A stretch of 64,000 nt of DNA from Zooshikella harenae. GTDB lineage: Bacteria; Pseudomonadota; Gammaproteobacteria; Pseudomonadales; Zooshikellaceae. Each line of letters starts with the position of its first letter. The first letter of the stretch is position 1. A program made the position numbers and the translations under genes. This document shows positions 16,869 to 26,110 of the stretch, piece after piece. A model generated the notes under the pieces. It did not search any database and was not told where the DNA came from. It saw nothing but the letters and a program-made list of their open reading frames with translations. The DNA lies in NCBI RefSeq assembly GCF_018837975.1, contig NZ_JAGSOY010000011.1:1-64000 (forward strand), given 5' to 3'.

Positions 16869-18659
16869 ATGAAAATAGCAGTAATAACGTATTGCCCGGG
16901 TGGCGTTATTAATACCTTTCTAGCTGCAGATGCTATTCAGCAGGCCGCTAATAAATTAGGTTGGGAAGTATTACTGGAAAGTAGAAGTCATTTACGTCCA
17001 TTTGAGCCATTACCTTTAGAGCAATTACAACAAGTAGATTGTGTTATTGTTGCTGGGACGGGTGAAATAGACTTGTCGTACTTGGAGGGTTTACCAGTTT
17101 ATCAAGGGTCTATTGAGGGGGTGTTAGCCGCCCCAGATGCTTGGTTGAAGAATGCAGTGAAACAAGCTACCACTCAACAGAAATCCTCCATTGTTAATGA
17201 ACAGCATCCTGATAGCAGTACAGTAGCTACTAGCAAAAAAACGAGCCAAAATAATTCTGCAGCCGCATCGGCACCGCTTAAAATCGTAGGTATAACGGCT
17301 TGTCCTACAGGTGTTGCCCATACTTTTATGGCGGCGGAAGCACTTACCAGTACAGGTAAATCTCTTGGTTATGAAGTAAAAATTGAAACAAGAGGTTCAG
17401 TCGGGGCGAAAAATACACTGACTGATGATGAAATTGCTGCTGCTGATTTAGTGATATTAGCCACTGACATTGAAGTCGATACCCAACGTTTTGCAGGAAA
17501 ACGCGTTTACCACACTTCAACTGGTTTAGCGTTAAAACAGAGCAAGCAAGTTTTTGAAAAAGCACAAAAAGAAGCAACCATCTTAGGTGGTGAAGCAGCT
17601 GGTGGTAGTGAAGGCTCCATACCTCAAAAAGAAGATAAAAAGTCAGCTAAAGGTTTATATAAACACCTAATGACAGGTGTATCCTTTATGTTACCTGTGG
17701 TGGTCGCAGGTGGTTTAATTATCGCTCTGTCATTTGTATTTGGTATTGAAGCATTTAAAGAAGAAGGCACTTTAGCCGCTGCGCTGATGCAAATTGGTGG
17801 TGGTTCTGCTTTTGCCCTGATGATTCCCGTTCTTGCAGCTTATATTGCCTTTTCCATAGCCGATCGACCTGGGCTTGCACCTGGCTTGGTGGGAGGTATG
17901 TTGGCAAGCTCGTTAAATTCTGGATTTTTAGGCGGTATCGTTGCCGGTTTTATTGCTGGTTATCTTGCGCGTTGGATTAATGAAAAAGTAAAATTGCCCG
18001 ATACATTATCTGCTTTAAAACCTATCTTGATAATTCCATTTTTAGCAACGCTAGCCACTGGATTAATTATGATCTATGTGGTGGGTACGCCTGTTGCGAG
18101 CATTATGGCTTTTATGACAGAGTTTCTGGCGAATATGGAAGCGGGTAATGCTGTATTATTAGGCGCGCTTTTAGGTGCCATGATGTGCTTTGATTTAGGT
18201 GGCCCGGTAAATAAAGCAGCATACACATTTGGTGTAGGTTTGTTAGCCAGTAAAACGTATTTACCCATGGCTGCAATAATGGCTGCAGGAATGGTGCCTG
18301 CTATTGGTATGGGTTTGGCCACCTTTATTTTCCGCAAACGTTTTTCTGATACTGAGCACGAAGCGGGTAAGGCTTCATTTGTTTTAGGACTCTGTTTTAT
18401 ATCCGAAGGTGCGATTCCATTTGCAGCGAAAGATCCACTGCGTGTTATTCCTAGTTGTATAGCGGGTGGTGTCGTTACAGGTGCCCTTTCAATGTGGATA
18501 GGGGCAACCCTTATGGCACCACATGGCGGTATCTTTGTGTTCTTTATTCCAAATGCTGTTAATAGTGTTTTAATGTACTCTGCGATAATTGGTCTTGGTT
18601 CATTAATTACTGCGTGTACCTATGGAATCTGGCTAATGAAGAAGCCAGTAAAAGCATAA
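16869..18659 (+). CDS. fruA: PTS fructose transporter EIIBC (FruA)
   Basis: The 596-residue membrane protein phosphorylates fructose to fructose 1-phosphate during transport. It has two IIB-type domains. The N-terminal one (1-100) has C9 in TYCPGG, diverged from the active CPTG motif. The second (about 135-235) has the canonical ITACPTGVAHTFMAAEAL with C145 as the phosphorylated residue. A linker with a charged QKEDKKSAKGLYKHL segment leads into the IIC domain (about 255-590) of roughly eight to ten membrane segments, with the family motif SEGAIPFAAKDPLRVIP. This IIB'-IIB-IIC layout matches the proteobacterial FruA. A terminator follows at 18703. Confidence 0.95.
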   Translation: MKIAVITYCPGGVINTFLAADAIQQAANKLGWEVLLESRSHLRPFEPLPLEQLQQVDCVIVAGTGEIDLSYLEGLPVYQGSIEGVLAAPDAWLKNAVKQATTQQKSSIVNEQHPDSSTVATSKKTSQNNSAAASAPLKIVGITACPTGVAHTFMAAEALTSTGKSLGYEVKIETRGSVGAKNTLTDDEIAAADLVILATDIEVDTQRFAGKRVYHTSTGLALKQSKQVFEKAQKEATILGGEAAGGSEGSIPQKEDKKSAKGLYKHLMTGVSFMLPVVVAGGLIIALSFVFGIEAFKEEGTLAAALMQIGGGSAFALMIPVLAAYIAFSIADRPGLAPGLVGGMLASSLNSGFLGGIVAGFIAGYLARWINEKVKLPDTLSALKPILIIPFLATLATGLIMIYVVGTPVASIMAFMTEFLANMEAGNAVLLGALLGAMMCFDLGGPVNKAAYTFGVGLLASKTYLPMAAIMAAGMVPAIGMGLATFIFRKRFSDTEHEAGKASFVLGLCFISEGAIPFAAKDPLRVIPSCIAGGVVTGALSMWIGATLMAPHGGIFVFFIPNAVNSVLMYSAIIGLGSLITACTYGIWLMKKPVKA

Positions 18660-18702
18660 TTTTAGTCGTTAACCCTTACTGCCATAAACCATTATGGTAA
18701 TT

Positions 18703-18728
18703 TGCCCTATCAATGATGGGGCTTTTTT
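18703..18728 (+). terminator. Intrinsic terminator of fruBKA
   Basis: GCCCTAT and ATGGGGC form a 7-bp stem (one G-U pair) with loop CAATG, followed by TTTTTTAT. It lies about 45 bp after the fruA stop. Confidence 0.75.
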
Positions 18729-18803
18729 ATATCTGTATTTACAGTATTTTTATGGTTTTTAGTAGATAGAATAACAAGTAATAAATAAAAAATTGTAAAT
18801 GAT

Positions 18804-19232
18804 TTACTTGTTAGCCAAACTGGTAACTGTCTGATGGCGATCAAGTGTCCAACAATATTCATTCTGTGTGAAGCCAATGTGTTTGTAATACTCTCGGGCA
18901 GCCGGTGCCGCTAATAGAGTGATTTTACAGCGTGGTCCTAATTGTGCCTGTGTTAATGTGATAAGTTGTTTACCCATTCCAAATCGTTGATATTTTTCAT
19001 CTATGGCTAAATCGGACAAATAACAAGCATAGTTAAAATCTGTCACTGAGCGAGCAATACCAACTAATTGATCCTGAACCCAGGCAGAGATAATTAAGTT
19101 ACTGTTTTTAAGCATGCCCTGTATGCAATTATAATCATTGACAGGTCTTCTTTCGCCTAATGTTGTATTATTCAATAGGTTAATGAATTGTTCTACATCC
19201 ACTATTTCATTTATTTTGTAAGTAATATTCAT
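18804..19232 (-). CDS. GNAT-family N-acetyltransferase
   Basis: Starting at the ATG at 19232 gives 142 residues (MNITYKINEIVDVEQF). The acetyl-CoA-binding core reads LAIDEKYQRFGMGKQLI, matching the R/Q-x-x-G-x-G/A loop, followed by beta-5 (KITLLAAP) and AAREYYKHIGF, the usual C-terminal Y-x-x-x-GF motif. The substrate is unknown; the compact form resembles small amine or peptide acetyltransferases. A longer frame upstream to 19358 exists, but its residues do not look like part of the fold. The gene is monocistronic and convergent with fruA. Confidence 0.85.
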   Translation of the reverse strand: MNITYKINEIVDVEQFINLLNNTTLGERRPVNDYNCIQGMLKNSNLIISAWVQDQLVGIARSVTDFNYACYLSDLAIDEKYQRFGMGKQLITLTQAQLGPRCKITLLAAPAAREYYKHIGFTQNEYCWTLDRHQTVTSLANK

Positions 19233-19362
19233 TGTTTTACCATAATTTATAAATATTAGTATGGCTCTATATATGTTGATTATTAGTAGAATATCTACGT
19301 TATGAATTTTGGTTTTTTGAGCACCCAAAAGAAATCTGCATGGTATGGTATCACACAAAATT

Positions 19363-19380
19363 GATTCACGAAGGGTGTAT
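19363..19380. repeat. Short repeat unit, GATTCRTGAAGGGT type
   Basis: TTGATTCACGAAGGGTGT matches the unit also seen at 28297-28332 and 61062-61087 (ATGATTCRTGAAGGGTRTA). It lies at the start of an otherwise featureless 260-bp gap. Confidence 0.5.
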
Positions 19381-19620
19381 ATTAGGTGGTACCTTTGTCC
19401 ATACTAACTAAGTAAACTGAAGTAATACATATCTAACTACTTTCTGCAATGAATATAATTCGAATAGAGTATAAAAAATGTTCATAAGGTATTGAGCTGA
19501 AAGTTGCCTATTGATTTTTTTTATAAATACATTTCTAATAGTGACGTTTTGGTCATTCAGGATGAATCTGTTCAATAACGTTTCAATACTTAGTGAACGA
19601 TATAAAAAAGGAATAATTTA

Positions 19621-20199
19621 ATGTTCAAAAAATTAGCCACACTAACACTTTCAACTGCATTAGGTTTTTCTTCAGTAGTTTCTGCTGATAACAACCCGTT
19701 TTCACAATACTGTATAGCTGATGCACCTAGCACTATGTCTGCATGGCAAGCGAATCCTCTTTCAGTAATGATGGCCCTTGAACATGCTAATATTGCATTC
19801 ATTGGTACAGTGAAATCTACTGAATTAGTTAAAGAAGGATATGACGATTCAGGTGTTTTTCGGAGGGAACAGAAGGTTCAATTTTTGGTAGAAAATACGC
19901 TCTATAATAATACCTCATTTGAAACGCAAATGGGTAAAAAGACAGGAAATTTAACCTTTACGTTAAAGTCCGAGTTTGGGGGAGACTTGTTTAAAAGTCA
20001 GTATCCTTTTGAAAAAGGTAAAACGTATATTGTGCATGCCAAAGTTGAGCAAACAGAAGCATTTGACAAGTATGTTGCCTCAGTATTTCCCTGTGGACCA
20101 ACAACGTCTCTTAGCGAAGAAAAATCTCTCGAACATATACAAATCTTAGATGACTTAATGGCAGGTATCCTTATCGTTGAACCTCCAATGCCTCACTAA
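19621..20199 (+). CDS. Secreted protein, possible NTR/TIMP-like fold
   Basis: The 192-residue product has a good signal peptide (MFKKLATLTLSTALGFSSVVSA, residues 1-22) and a strong RBS (AAAAAGGA) upstream. The mature part has a cysteine soon after cleavage (QYCIADA), a beta-rich middle (NIAFIGTVKSTELV ... VQFLVENTLYN ... GKTYIVHAKVE) and a second cysteine in FPCGPTTSL. That order, AFIGTVKS then GKTY-V-A then C-----L, is reminiscent of bacterial netrin-like (OB-fold) secreted domains. This is a fold-level guess. It stands alone and ends at a hairpin shared with the convergent DUF389 gene. Confidence 0.65.
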   Translation: MFKKLATLTLSTALGFSSVVSADNNPFSQYCIADAPSTMSAWQANPLSVMMALEHANIAFIGTVKSTELVKEGYDDSGVFRREQKVQFLVENTLYNNTSFETQMGKKTGNLTFTLKSEFGGDLFKSQYPFEKGKTYIVHAKVEQTEAFDKYVASVFPCGPTTSLSEEKSLEHIQILDDLMAGILIVEPPMPH

Positions 20200-20213
20200 T
20201 TATTAGTTAACTT

Positions 20214-20248
20214 CTGCACTCAGCTTTTGTTGTGCTTGCTGAGTGCAG
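20214..20248. terminator. Hairpin between convergent genes
   Basis: Perfect 11-bp arms CTGCACTCAGC and GCTGAGTGCAG with a 13-base loop lie between the ends of the genes at 20199 and 20274. There is no long T-run on either strand, so termination efficiency is uncertain. Confidence 0.55.
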
Positions 20249-20273
20249 TCAACATATGAAAAACTTTAATAAA

Positions 20274-22172
20274 CTAGAATTTAATGACCACCGTCATTTC
20301 TATTTGTAATGGCTGCTGTATTTTTTCTTCCATTAATTTTTTTATTGATGCAAGCATTTCTTTTTTGGGAGGTTGATTGGTAACTAATTCAAAGTGTACT
20401 GATAAAGGTTCACTTCGATGTATAACTATATTTCGCACATCTGCATTACTAAGAGGAATTGTTGATAGCTCTATTTCCCATTGGTTTTTTTGAACAATCT
20501 TATAGAAACTTGTGGCGAGTGGAATAGCAACAAAACATGTTAATAAAATTGAAAAAAGCAATCCCTTTTTTGCCCGAGTGAAAGGTGAGAAGCCTAGCCA
20601 GAAAAAAGTAGCTGCTGCCGCAAGTACAATACCTGCAAGGTTGGTCATAAAAAGTAAAAATGATCCAGAAACGATAGTCCAATCGAGCCAGCCAATACCA
20701 ATGCCTGTTGTGGAGATTGGTGGAATAAGTGCGACAGCGATAGCGACACCTGCAAGGCTTTTGGCAACTTCAGCCCTGGCATGTGCATAAGCACCTGCAA
20801 TACCTGAAATAATTGCAACACCTAAGTCTAAAAGGGTCGGCGAAGTTCTAGCTGCCATTTCCGTGGTAATAAATTGCAATGGAATTATGAGTGTTAATAA
20901 AACACTGAAAAAAAGGGCAAGGGATAAACCTGCTAGCAAAGCCTTACAGCTGAGTGAAATTAAGCTAAAATCTTGGCGTACAACACCCATTGCGGCTGAA
21001 ATAATAGGACCCATTAATGGTGCAAGCAACATGGCACCTATTAGTACTGCAGCTGCGTTTGCAAATAAACCCACCGTAGCAAGTAAAGTTGACAGAACCA
21101 TTAGGGTTAAATAGTTAGCAGATAAAGTAGCATTGTCCTTAAGTGCACTATAAATATCGCGAAACTCATCTGTTCCGGCATGTAAATGCCAGGGGAGGTG
21201 TTTGGCTACTAACTCATTAACGGTATCGCCAGTAGGTAAGTGTTGAACTCGATAACTTTCTTTTTGGGTTGCAGATGAGTTATCAATTGTTAAGTATTTA
21301 CCAGGAATCAGTTTGATGGCTCGCGGAATAATACCCAGTTGCAGAGCCTCGGCTTGAGCTGTTTGATTATCGATTCTGTAATTAATGTGACCATCACAGG
21401 TAATATTGAGTGCACCTGCTTTAATATGACCGATAAATTCAGGTAATTTACTGGAAGGCTTGATCGCTATACAGAACATGCCAAATATAAGTTCTTTTAT
21501 ACTGCGCGGTGAAAAAAGAAATGTGTGAAATAAACCATCATTGATATTTGTTTCACCTATCAGTTCTTGAATGTAACGAGTATTACGTGCATGTTCAACG
21601 ATTGATATTGCTAATACAGCCGTGGAAATTGTTTTTTCTTTTTGTGTTACCAGTGTCACTTTGAAAGGTTGCTTAATTAAAAGCTTTCTCCACTGCTGGA
21701 AAAAAACTTTTAGACGATCAAAGAGTGAACCACTTCCAATATTAACAGGCTTGAGGCCTAAGAAGTCACCAATTTCAACAGAGTTGAGTACAACCTCATT
21801 ATTACATATTAGTAAGTCTATGTGGTGTGGGTCTTGGTTAAAGATATCATGTACAGCATCTGCCATTTTACTTGATAAACCGTAGCCAACCACTGCATTC
21901 GCTGAGTCTGGATGAGGCAAGATACTAATAGTACAGTTGTTGCCATTTACCTGGGTAATCATTTGCTTTAATAGACTATCCGGTAAATATAATATTAATA
22001 GAGTATGAGCAGGACACTGTCCAAGCCATTCTTGATTTATATCTTGTGCATGAAGAATTTGAATTGTTGATTGAGGAGCATATGAAGCAATAAGCTTGAC
22101 CACATCGTCAGGCGTTGTGTCCTCTGTTAATAGATATAACGTTTCTGGTATCTCTTGGGTATTGGTATCCAT
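20274..22172 (-). CDS. DUF389 membrane protein with N-terminal lipid-kinase-like domain
   Basis: The 632-residue protein has two parts. Residues about 1-330 resemble a diacylglycerol/sphingosine-kinase-type fold: ISILPHPDSANAVVGYGL sits where the substrate glycine loop is expected, and HHIDLLICNNEVVLNSVEIG where the second conserved strand lies. The classic GGDGT ATP loop is missing, so kinase activity is doubtful. Residues about 350-560 are the DUF389 membrane domain of about six helices, with NYLTLMVLSTLLATVGLF, GAMLLAPLMGPIISAAMG and VAIALIPPISTTGIGI. The C-terminal 60 residues are soluble. The function of this family is not established to my knowledge. The gene is monocistronic. Confidence 0.8.
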   Translation of the reverse strand: MDTNTQEIPETLYLLTEDTTPDDVVKLIASYAPQSTIQILHAQDINQEWLGQCPAHTLLILYLPDSLLKQMITQVNGNNCTISILPHPDSANAVVGYGLSSKMADAVHDIFNQDPHHIDLLICNNEVVLNSVEIGDFLGLKPVNIGSGSLFDRLKVFFQQWRKLLIKQPFKVTLVTQKEKTISTAVLAISIVEHARNTRYIQELIGETNINDGLFHTFLFSPRSIKELIFGMFCIAIKPSSKLPEFIGHIKAGALNITCDGHINYRIDNQTAQAEALQLGIIPRAIKLIPGKYLTIDNSSATQKESYRVQHLPTGDTVNELVAKHLPWHLHAGTDEFRDIYSALKDNATLSANYLTLMVLSTLLATVGLFANAAAVLIGAMLLAPLMGPIISAAMGVVRQDFSLISLSCKALLAGLSLALFFSVLLTLIIPLQFITTEMAARTSPTLLDLGVAIISGIAGAYAHARAEVAKSLAGVAIAVALIPPISTTGIGIGWLDWTIVSGSFLLFMTNLAGIVLAAAATFFWLGFSPFTRAKKGLLFSILLTCFVAIPLATSFYKIVQKNQWEIELSTIPLSNADVRNIVIHRSEPLSVHFELVTNQPPKKEMLASIKKLMEEKIQQPLQIEMTVVIKF

Positions 22173-22481
22173 TACATTGACTCATCTTAGGGGAAAGCCG
22201 TCTCAATTTTCATCCTAGTATATATCTACAAAGGTAGTTGATGAGAGGTCTAGCAAGTGTGACGAAACTTCAATTGATACCCTGATTGTTTCATAAAATT
22301 ATTTGGTTAAGTGATTAGTTTTAATGTAGGTCTAATAAAGACTGTAAGTCGTGTCGCGCAAATCCAAAAAAATTGCCTTAGAATGCACTTTCTCACCATG
22401 TTTGTACTCTAACAACTAGTTTTAATGTTTAAAGCAGTGTCATTATGTGGGGGGAGCTGTACATTGTACAGAAATAGCACG
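22173..22481. other. Divergent intergenic region, no recognised feature
   Basis: About 310 bp separate the DUF389 gene from the next plus-strand gene. The sequence must contain promoters for both directions, but I could not pick convincing -35/-10 pairs, and I see no repeat. Confidence 0.4.
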
Positions 22482-23126
22482 ATGTTAAGATCTTTTGGTA
22501 TAGTAATGGGTTTTATTCTGCACTGTTATGCATTGAGTGCAAAAGCAGGAGCATGTCCGGGATCAGACTTACACAAAGCAGGAATAGAGCCTTTTTTACA
22601 AGTAAATGCTTATATATTTTGTGGCAAAGGTACTGAAGTATCTTCTAAAGAGTATCGTGGTTCTAATTATGACGTTATAGACATTCAATCGAAAAAAAAG
22701 GTACTATCGTTTTCAAAACAGCAAACGACACATATCACATTGAATGATGAACAACTCAGAGTTGAAACATTCTTCCCGCTTCCCACTGACGAAAACTGGG
22801 GCCTGAAACAATACCCTCATTACCGATACACATTTGAAAATAATAAATTTAAAAAAAGTTACATATTTCAAATGCCCACGATTCCTAAGGAGTCACTACA
22901 AGCTGCGATTGATATGACCAAAGAAGTAGATAAAAGAGCTGATAGGGTACAACAATTATCATCAGTATTGCTCTTAGCTGCACTGAATAAATCAACTGAA
23001 GCGGAAGAAGCACTTCTTTCCTTAAATAAAAAAATTAATATGGATGTTTATCATTTGGCTGTGCATAAACAAAATGTTGATTTTTTAAAGGAATATAACT
23101 CTGAAAAACACACTGATGCCAAGTAA
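22482..23126 (+). CDS. Secreted protein of unknown function
   Basis: With the ATG at 22482 the product is 214 residues and begins with a signal peptide (MLRSFGIVMGFILHCYALSAKAGA, cleavage near AKA-GA). The frame extends upstream to 22425, but the 19 extra residues would bury the signal peptide, so I prefer the later start. The mature protein has three cysteines early (ACPGSD and IFCGKG), a lysine-rich middle and a helical C-terminal third (residues about 140-214), where HLAVHKQNVDFLKEY resembles half an ankyrin repeat. No family is recognised. It is monocistronic, followed by a long non-coding gap. Confidence 0.6.
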   Translation: MLRSFGIVMGFILHCYALSAKAGACPGSDLHKAGIEPFLQVNAYIFCGKGTEVSSKEYRGSNYDVIDIQSKKKVLSFSKQQTTHITLNDEQLRVETFFPLPTDENWGLKQYPHYRYTFENNKFKKSYIFQMPTIPKESLQAAIDMTKEVDKRADRVQQLSSVLLLAALNKSTEAEEALLSLNKKINMDVYHLAVHKQNVDFLKEYNSEKHTDAK

Positions 23127-23679
23127 GAAAACTAATGGTATTGCTGATGCGTATTTTAATTGCTCATCACTCAATATATATTTTTTAACAATTGAATAGC
23201 TGTAAGTTTTTACCTAATTGTAGGTATTGTAATCTTATAAAATAAATTATTGTAAATGATGTTTGTGAGTCGATGGGCCTTGTAGAGAATGAAATCAAAA
23301 ACGATTACCTTAAAATTTGGTGTTTTTAAAGCCTTGATTGATTGCCCATGTTTGAAAGTTTAACAGAAAAGATATTTCGCTAAGTGATTGATTTTTTGAT
23401 TAATGAATGAGTGGGTTATTATTTCGTGTTATTTATGTGTATGTATTTCAAGTGAAAAATAATAATTTATATTCTTTGTGGTTTTAATTGTATTTTATGT
23501 TGAGTGCACGATATTTAATGATAATTTAAGATAAGGCTATTTTTATAAATTTGTTATGTTGGTAGAACATACATCGGATTAGCTATTTTAAAAATAATTT
23601 AACCCTTTTAAAGAGATTTAGCGTGTGGAATGGAATATGCACTCAGGGCAATTGCATATAACTTTACTTTTATAAAGGC
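23127..23679. other. AT-rich gap without recognised genes
   Basis: About 550 bp of very AT-rich sequence precede repeat copy B. No frame of convincing length, no tRNA-like structure and no IS end is visible. Confidence 0.5.
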
Positions 23680-23975
23680 CATTTTCTAAAGCGCCTTTGC
23701 CTAAAGTCTGCATAACGTCCTTCGAACACGCCGTGAATCCTTCCCTGGAGGCTTGGCTGCCACATCCTTGTGGCAAGCAGTTCGATGCGCATTATCCAGA
23801 CTTTGTTTACTGGTTGTGTACATCGAAATACCACAGATATTCATTTAATCATGATTGAGGTATATCAAGATGTGGGTTTGCTGTGCTTGAGTTGGTTTGT
23901 GAAACAGGTGCTGGGAGCACCGTGAGCAGTAGAGACCATGGATGGTGGGAATGCAGTTTACGCAGGAGCATTTAA
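23680..23975 (+). repeat. Structured dispersed repeat, copy B
   Basis: Forward copy. It starts with CCATTTTCTAAAG and CTGCATAACG-CC-TCGAACACG, shared with copy C. It then has TTCCCTGGAGG, a hairpin TGCCAC-ATCCTT-GTGGCA (23758-23775), TCGATGCGCATTATCCAGAC, ACATCGAAATACCACAGAT, a hairpin GGTGCTGGGAGCACC (23907-23921), a hairpin GACCATGGATGGT (23934-23946) and an ending GGGAATGCAGTT-GCATTTAACTG shared with copy D. Compared with copy A the first hairpin has compensating changes (TGCCGC/GCGGCA against TGCCAC/GTGGCA), with the loop ATCCTT kept. Confidence 0.8.
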
Positions 23976-23990
23976 CTGTTACCCCTAAAA

Positions 23991-24006
23991 ACCCTTCGCT
24001 ATGGGT
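23991..24006. repeat. Palindromic unit ACCCTTCGCTATGGGT
   Basis: One of the dispersed ACCCTTCG-YNATGGGT palindromes. It lies directly after repeat copy B, separated by CCCCTAAAA; the same CCCCTAAAAACCCTTCG junction occurs at copy D (60913-60945, reversed). It may therefore be the 3' boundary of the larger repeat. Confidence 0.7.
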
Positions 24007-24019
24007 TATGCTATTAAAT

Positions 24020-24050
24020 AAAGCCGATAGCTATATATCGGCTTTTTATG
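24020..24050 (+). terminator. Intrinsic terminator
   Basis: AAAGCCGAT and ATCGGCTTT form a 9-bp stem with an 8-base loop, followed by TTTTTATG on the plus strand. It would stop transcription coming through repeat copy B and separates it from the convergent methyltransferase gene. The A-rich left side allows weaker function on the other strand. Confidence 0.75.
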
Positions 24051-24079
24051 TTTAGTATGGTTTAATTATTTAATGTCAA

Positions 24080-24637
24080 TTATTCCTTTTCATATATCCA
24101 CAAAGTGAATGATACTTCATCATCCTCAAGGGTTTGCTCTTCAACTATTTTAAATGCTGAACTTGCCAAAGTTTCTAAAAACGATTGCCGTGCTTCAGTA
24201 CCATTAGGCAAACCCCCATCTTTTACCACAATAAAGCAGCCTTCAGGTTTAAGAACTCGATGGATTTCTTTTAAGCCTTGCTGTTGGTTCTCCCAATGAT
24301 CAAAAGAATCAAATGCCAATATAAAGTCTGCTGAATTATTCTCTATAGGTATGTCTTCAGCGCTACCTACTTTAAATATAATGTTATTAGCCGTTGAGTC
24401 GCTTGTTGTTTTTTCGCGGGCAATCTCAATCATGCGAGGGACTGGATCAATGCCAATTAGTACGCCTTGAGTAACTTGTTTAGCGGCATGCCTTAAGGCG
24501 CAGCCGGTGCCACATCCGATATCAATCACAATTGAATTATCTGGTAGTTTTAGTGCTTCAATACCTAGTTTATTTGTAGGGTATTCACCATATTTGTGGG
24601 CATACCACTCAGCCGTTTCTGCGTTCCAATCACTCAT
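24080..24637 (-). CDS. Class I SAM-dependent methyltransferase
   Basis: The 185-residue protein has the Rossmann-like methyltransferase core: motif I VIDIGCGTGCALRHA (residues about 36-50), the acidic residue after beta-2 in LIGIDPVPRMIEIA, VGSAEDIPIENNSADFIL as motif II/III and a post-core segment LKEIHRVLKPEGCFIVVKDGG. It falls in the Methyltransf_11/UbiE-like group that acts on small molecules. The substrate cannot be inferred. The gene is 69 bp downstream of the GH18 gene on the same strand and may be cotranscribed. A bidirectional-looking terminator lies after its stop. Confidence 0.88.
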   Translation of the reverse strand: MSDWNAETAEWYAHKYGEYPTNKLGIEALKLPDNSIVIDIGCGTGCALRHAAKQVTQGVLIGIDPVPRMIEIAREKTTSDSTANNIIFKVGSAEDIPIENNSADFILAFDSFDHWENQQQGLKEIHRVLKPEGCFIVVKDGGLPNGTEARQSFLETLASSAFKIVEEQTLEDDEVSFTLWIYEKE

Positions 24638-24705
24638 AAGTTTTTAAACCTTTACTTCATGGTATTTGTTAAATAGGGTTAATGGTATTAAATTGTGTGT
24701 GAAGA

Positions 24706-25803
24706 CTATTGACTAAAGCATTGTTGATCTGCTTTCACATTAGGCCAAATAGCTTGTAAGAATGTTTCAGAATTTCTATTAACATTGAAAACCATCATTC
24801 CACCGCCAAGTTGCCGAGCTTTTAAGCAAGCTGAGATTTGTTTAGCTGTTGATGAAGGTGTTATTACAGTAGAAACTCCGATACCAAGCTTTTGTTTTGA
24901 CATACCTGAATTTAGATAGCCATCAACCCTATTACAGCCAGAAGACCAGTAACTCATTTCCCAACCATAAGACAGCTGTTCATGAAGTTTTTTATTTTGC
25001 CATTGTGCATTAAAATAGCTTTGATCATGAAAAAGCGCTTTAGAAATAATTTTGTTTGGCATAATTTCACGCAGTGCGCTGGTCACTTTTATTAGGGAGT
25101 TATCATACTCACGATTACACTTCGAGTATTCATCATCAATATCAATCCCATCTAGTTTATACTTATCAACAGCATTTTTAAGAACCTTGGCAAATGCACG
25201 TGCTTGCTGGATATTAGCGAAACAAGACCAACCAGCATTTTGGTGATTACCAAGTACATCCAATACTACTTTGATTCCTTTCGCTTGAAGTTCTCGGACT
25301 TGGTTAATATTGTTTTCTAATAAATCAGTCACCTGTGGATTAAGATTTAGTGAGGCTTTGTCTCCGTCGTAGTTAATATTGGCGGCAAAAATCACTGCTA
25401 TATCAAATAGAGGTTTACCATTATCTTTGATGAAGCATCCTGCATCACGAACTGGATAATCATTTACCTCTACATAGGCGACTTTTAACATATCGTCTTT
25501 AGGTGATTGTGGCCCATCATGATCAATACGCTTACACAGCGAGGTTCCTAGGTGTCGAGAGTCATTTTTTATGACCTTACAGCCATAACCTGGGCCTGAT
25601 AATGAAGCATGTTCATTCAAACGAGCAATATCCCAGTCATTAAGTAGAAGGCAATACTTTTCTCTTTCAATTGCTACATCTTGCAAGGAGATATGGGTAT
25701 AGTTATTTGGGCAGTATTGGCTATCAATACGGGTAATATCTGATGCCATCGATAAAGCCGTCTGAGTGATTAGGTATGCTAATGGGATTAGTTTTTTTAT
25801 CAT
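24706..25803 (-). CDS. Secreted glycoside hydrolase family 18 protein
   Basis: With the ATG at 25803 the product is 365 residues and starts with a signal peptide (MIKKLIPLAYLITQTALSMA). The frame runs upstream to 26028, but the extra 75 residues are hydrophobic without sense and precede the signal peptide. The catalytic domain occupies about residues 120-360. Its key motif LDGIDIDDEY fits the GH18 signature DxxDxDxE, with the glutamate as proton donor. VVLDVLGNHQNAGWS and the end LGGGMMVFNVNRNSE fit the barrel of endo-beta-N-acetylglucosaminidase-type GH18 enzymes. The protein would cleave chitin or N-glycan cores outside the cell. The N-terminal 100 residues are cysteine-containing and unassigned. 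Confidence 0.82.
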   Translation of the reverse strand: MIKKLIPLAYLITQTALSMASDITRIDSQYCPNNYTHISLQDVAIEREKYCLLLNDWDIARLNEHASLSGPGYGCKVIKNDSRHLGTSLCKRIDHDGPQSPKDDMLKVAYVEVNDYPVRDAGCFIKDNGKPLFDIAVIFAANINYDGDKASLNLNPQVTDLLENNINQVRELQAKGIKVVLDVLGNHQNAGWSCFANIQQARAFAKVLKNAVDKYKLDGIDIDDEYSKCNREYDNSLIKVTSALREIMPNKIISKALFHDQSYFNAQWQNKKLHEQLSYGWEMSYWSSGCNRVDGYLNSGMSKQKLGIGVSTVITPSSTAKQISACLKARQLGGGMMVFNVNRNSETFLQAIWPNVKADQQCFSQ

Positions 25804-26110
25804 GTCGCTATTCCATTTTTTTGTTATGTCCTTTATTTGCAGATATAGAAAATAGACAAGAAGATAATTTGTCAAGTCAAACCTTAAAAGAAAGTCAGAA
25901 GTATTAGTCGGGTTATTGATTGCTCGTCTAAGGCTAGAGTGGTATATCCCGAGAATTAGCTCTAAAACAGAGGTTGTATAAAAAATAATCACTTTGGCTT
26001 GATTAGAAAGGGGTGGCATAATAGTCAAATGAAAACGCTGCGTTGTGAGAAGATCTTCTACGTAGCCTGTGTAGCAATGTGTGCAATGAAGGATTTCTGT
26101 TGACAGTCTT

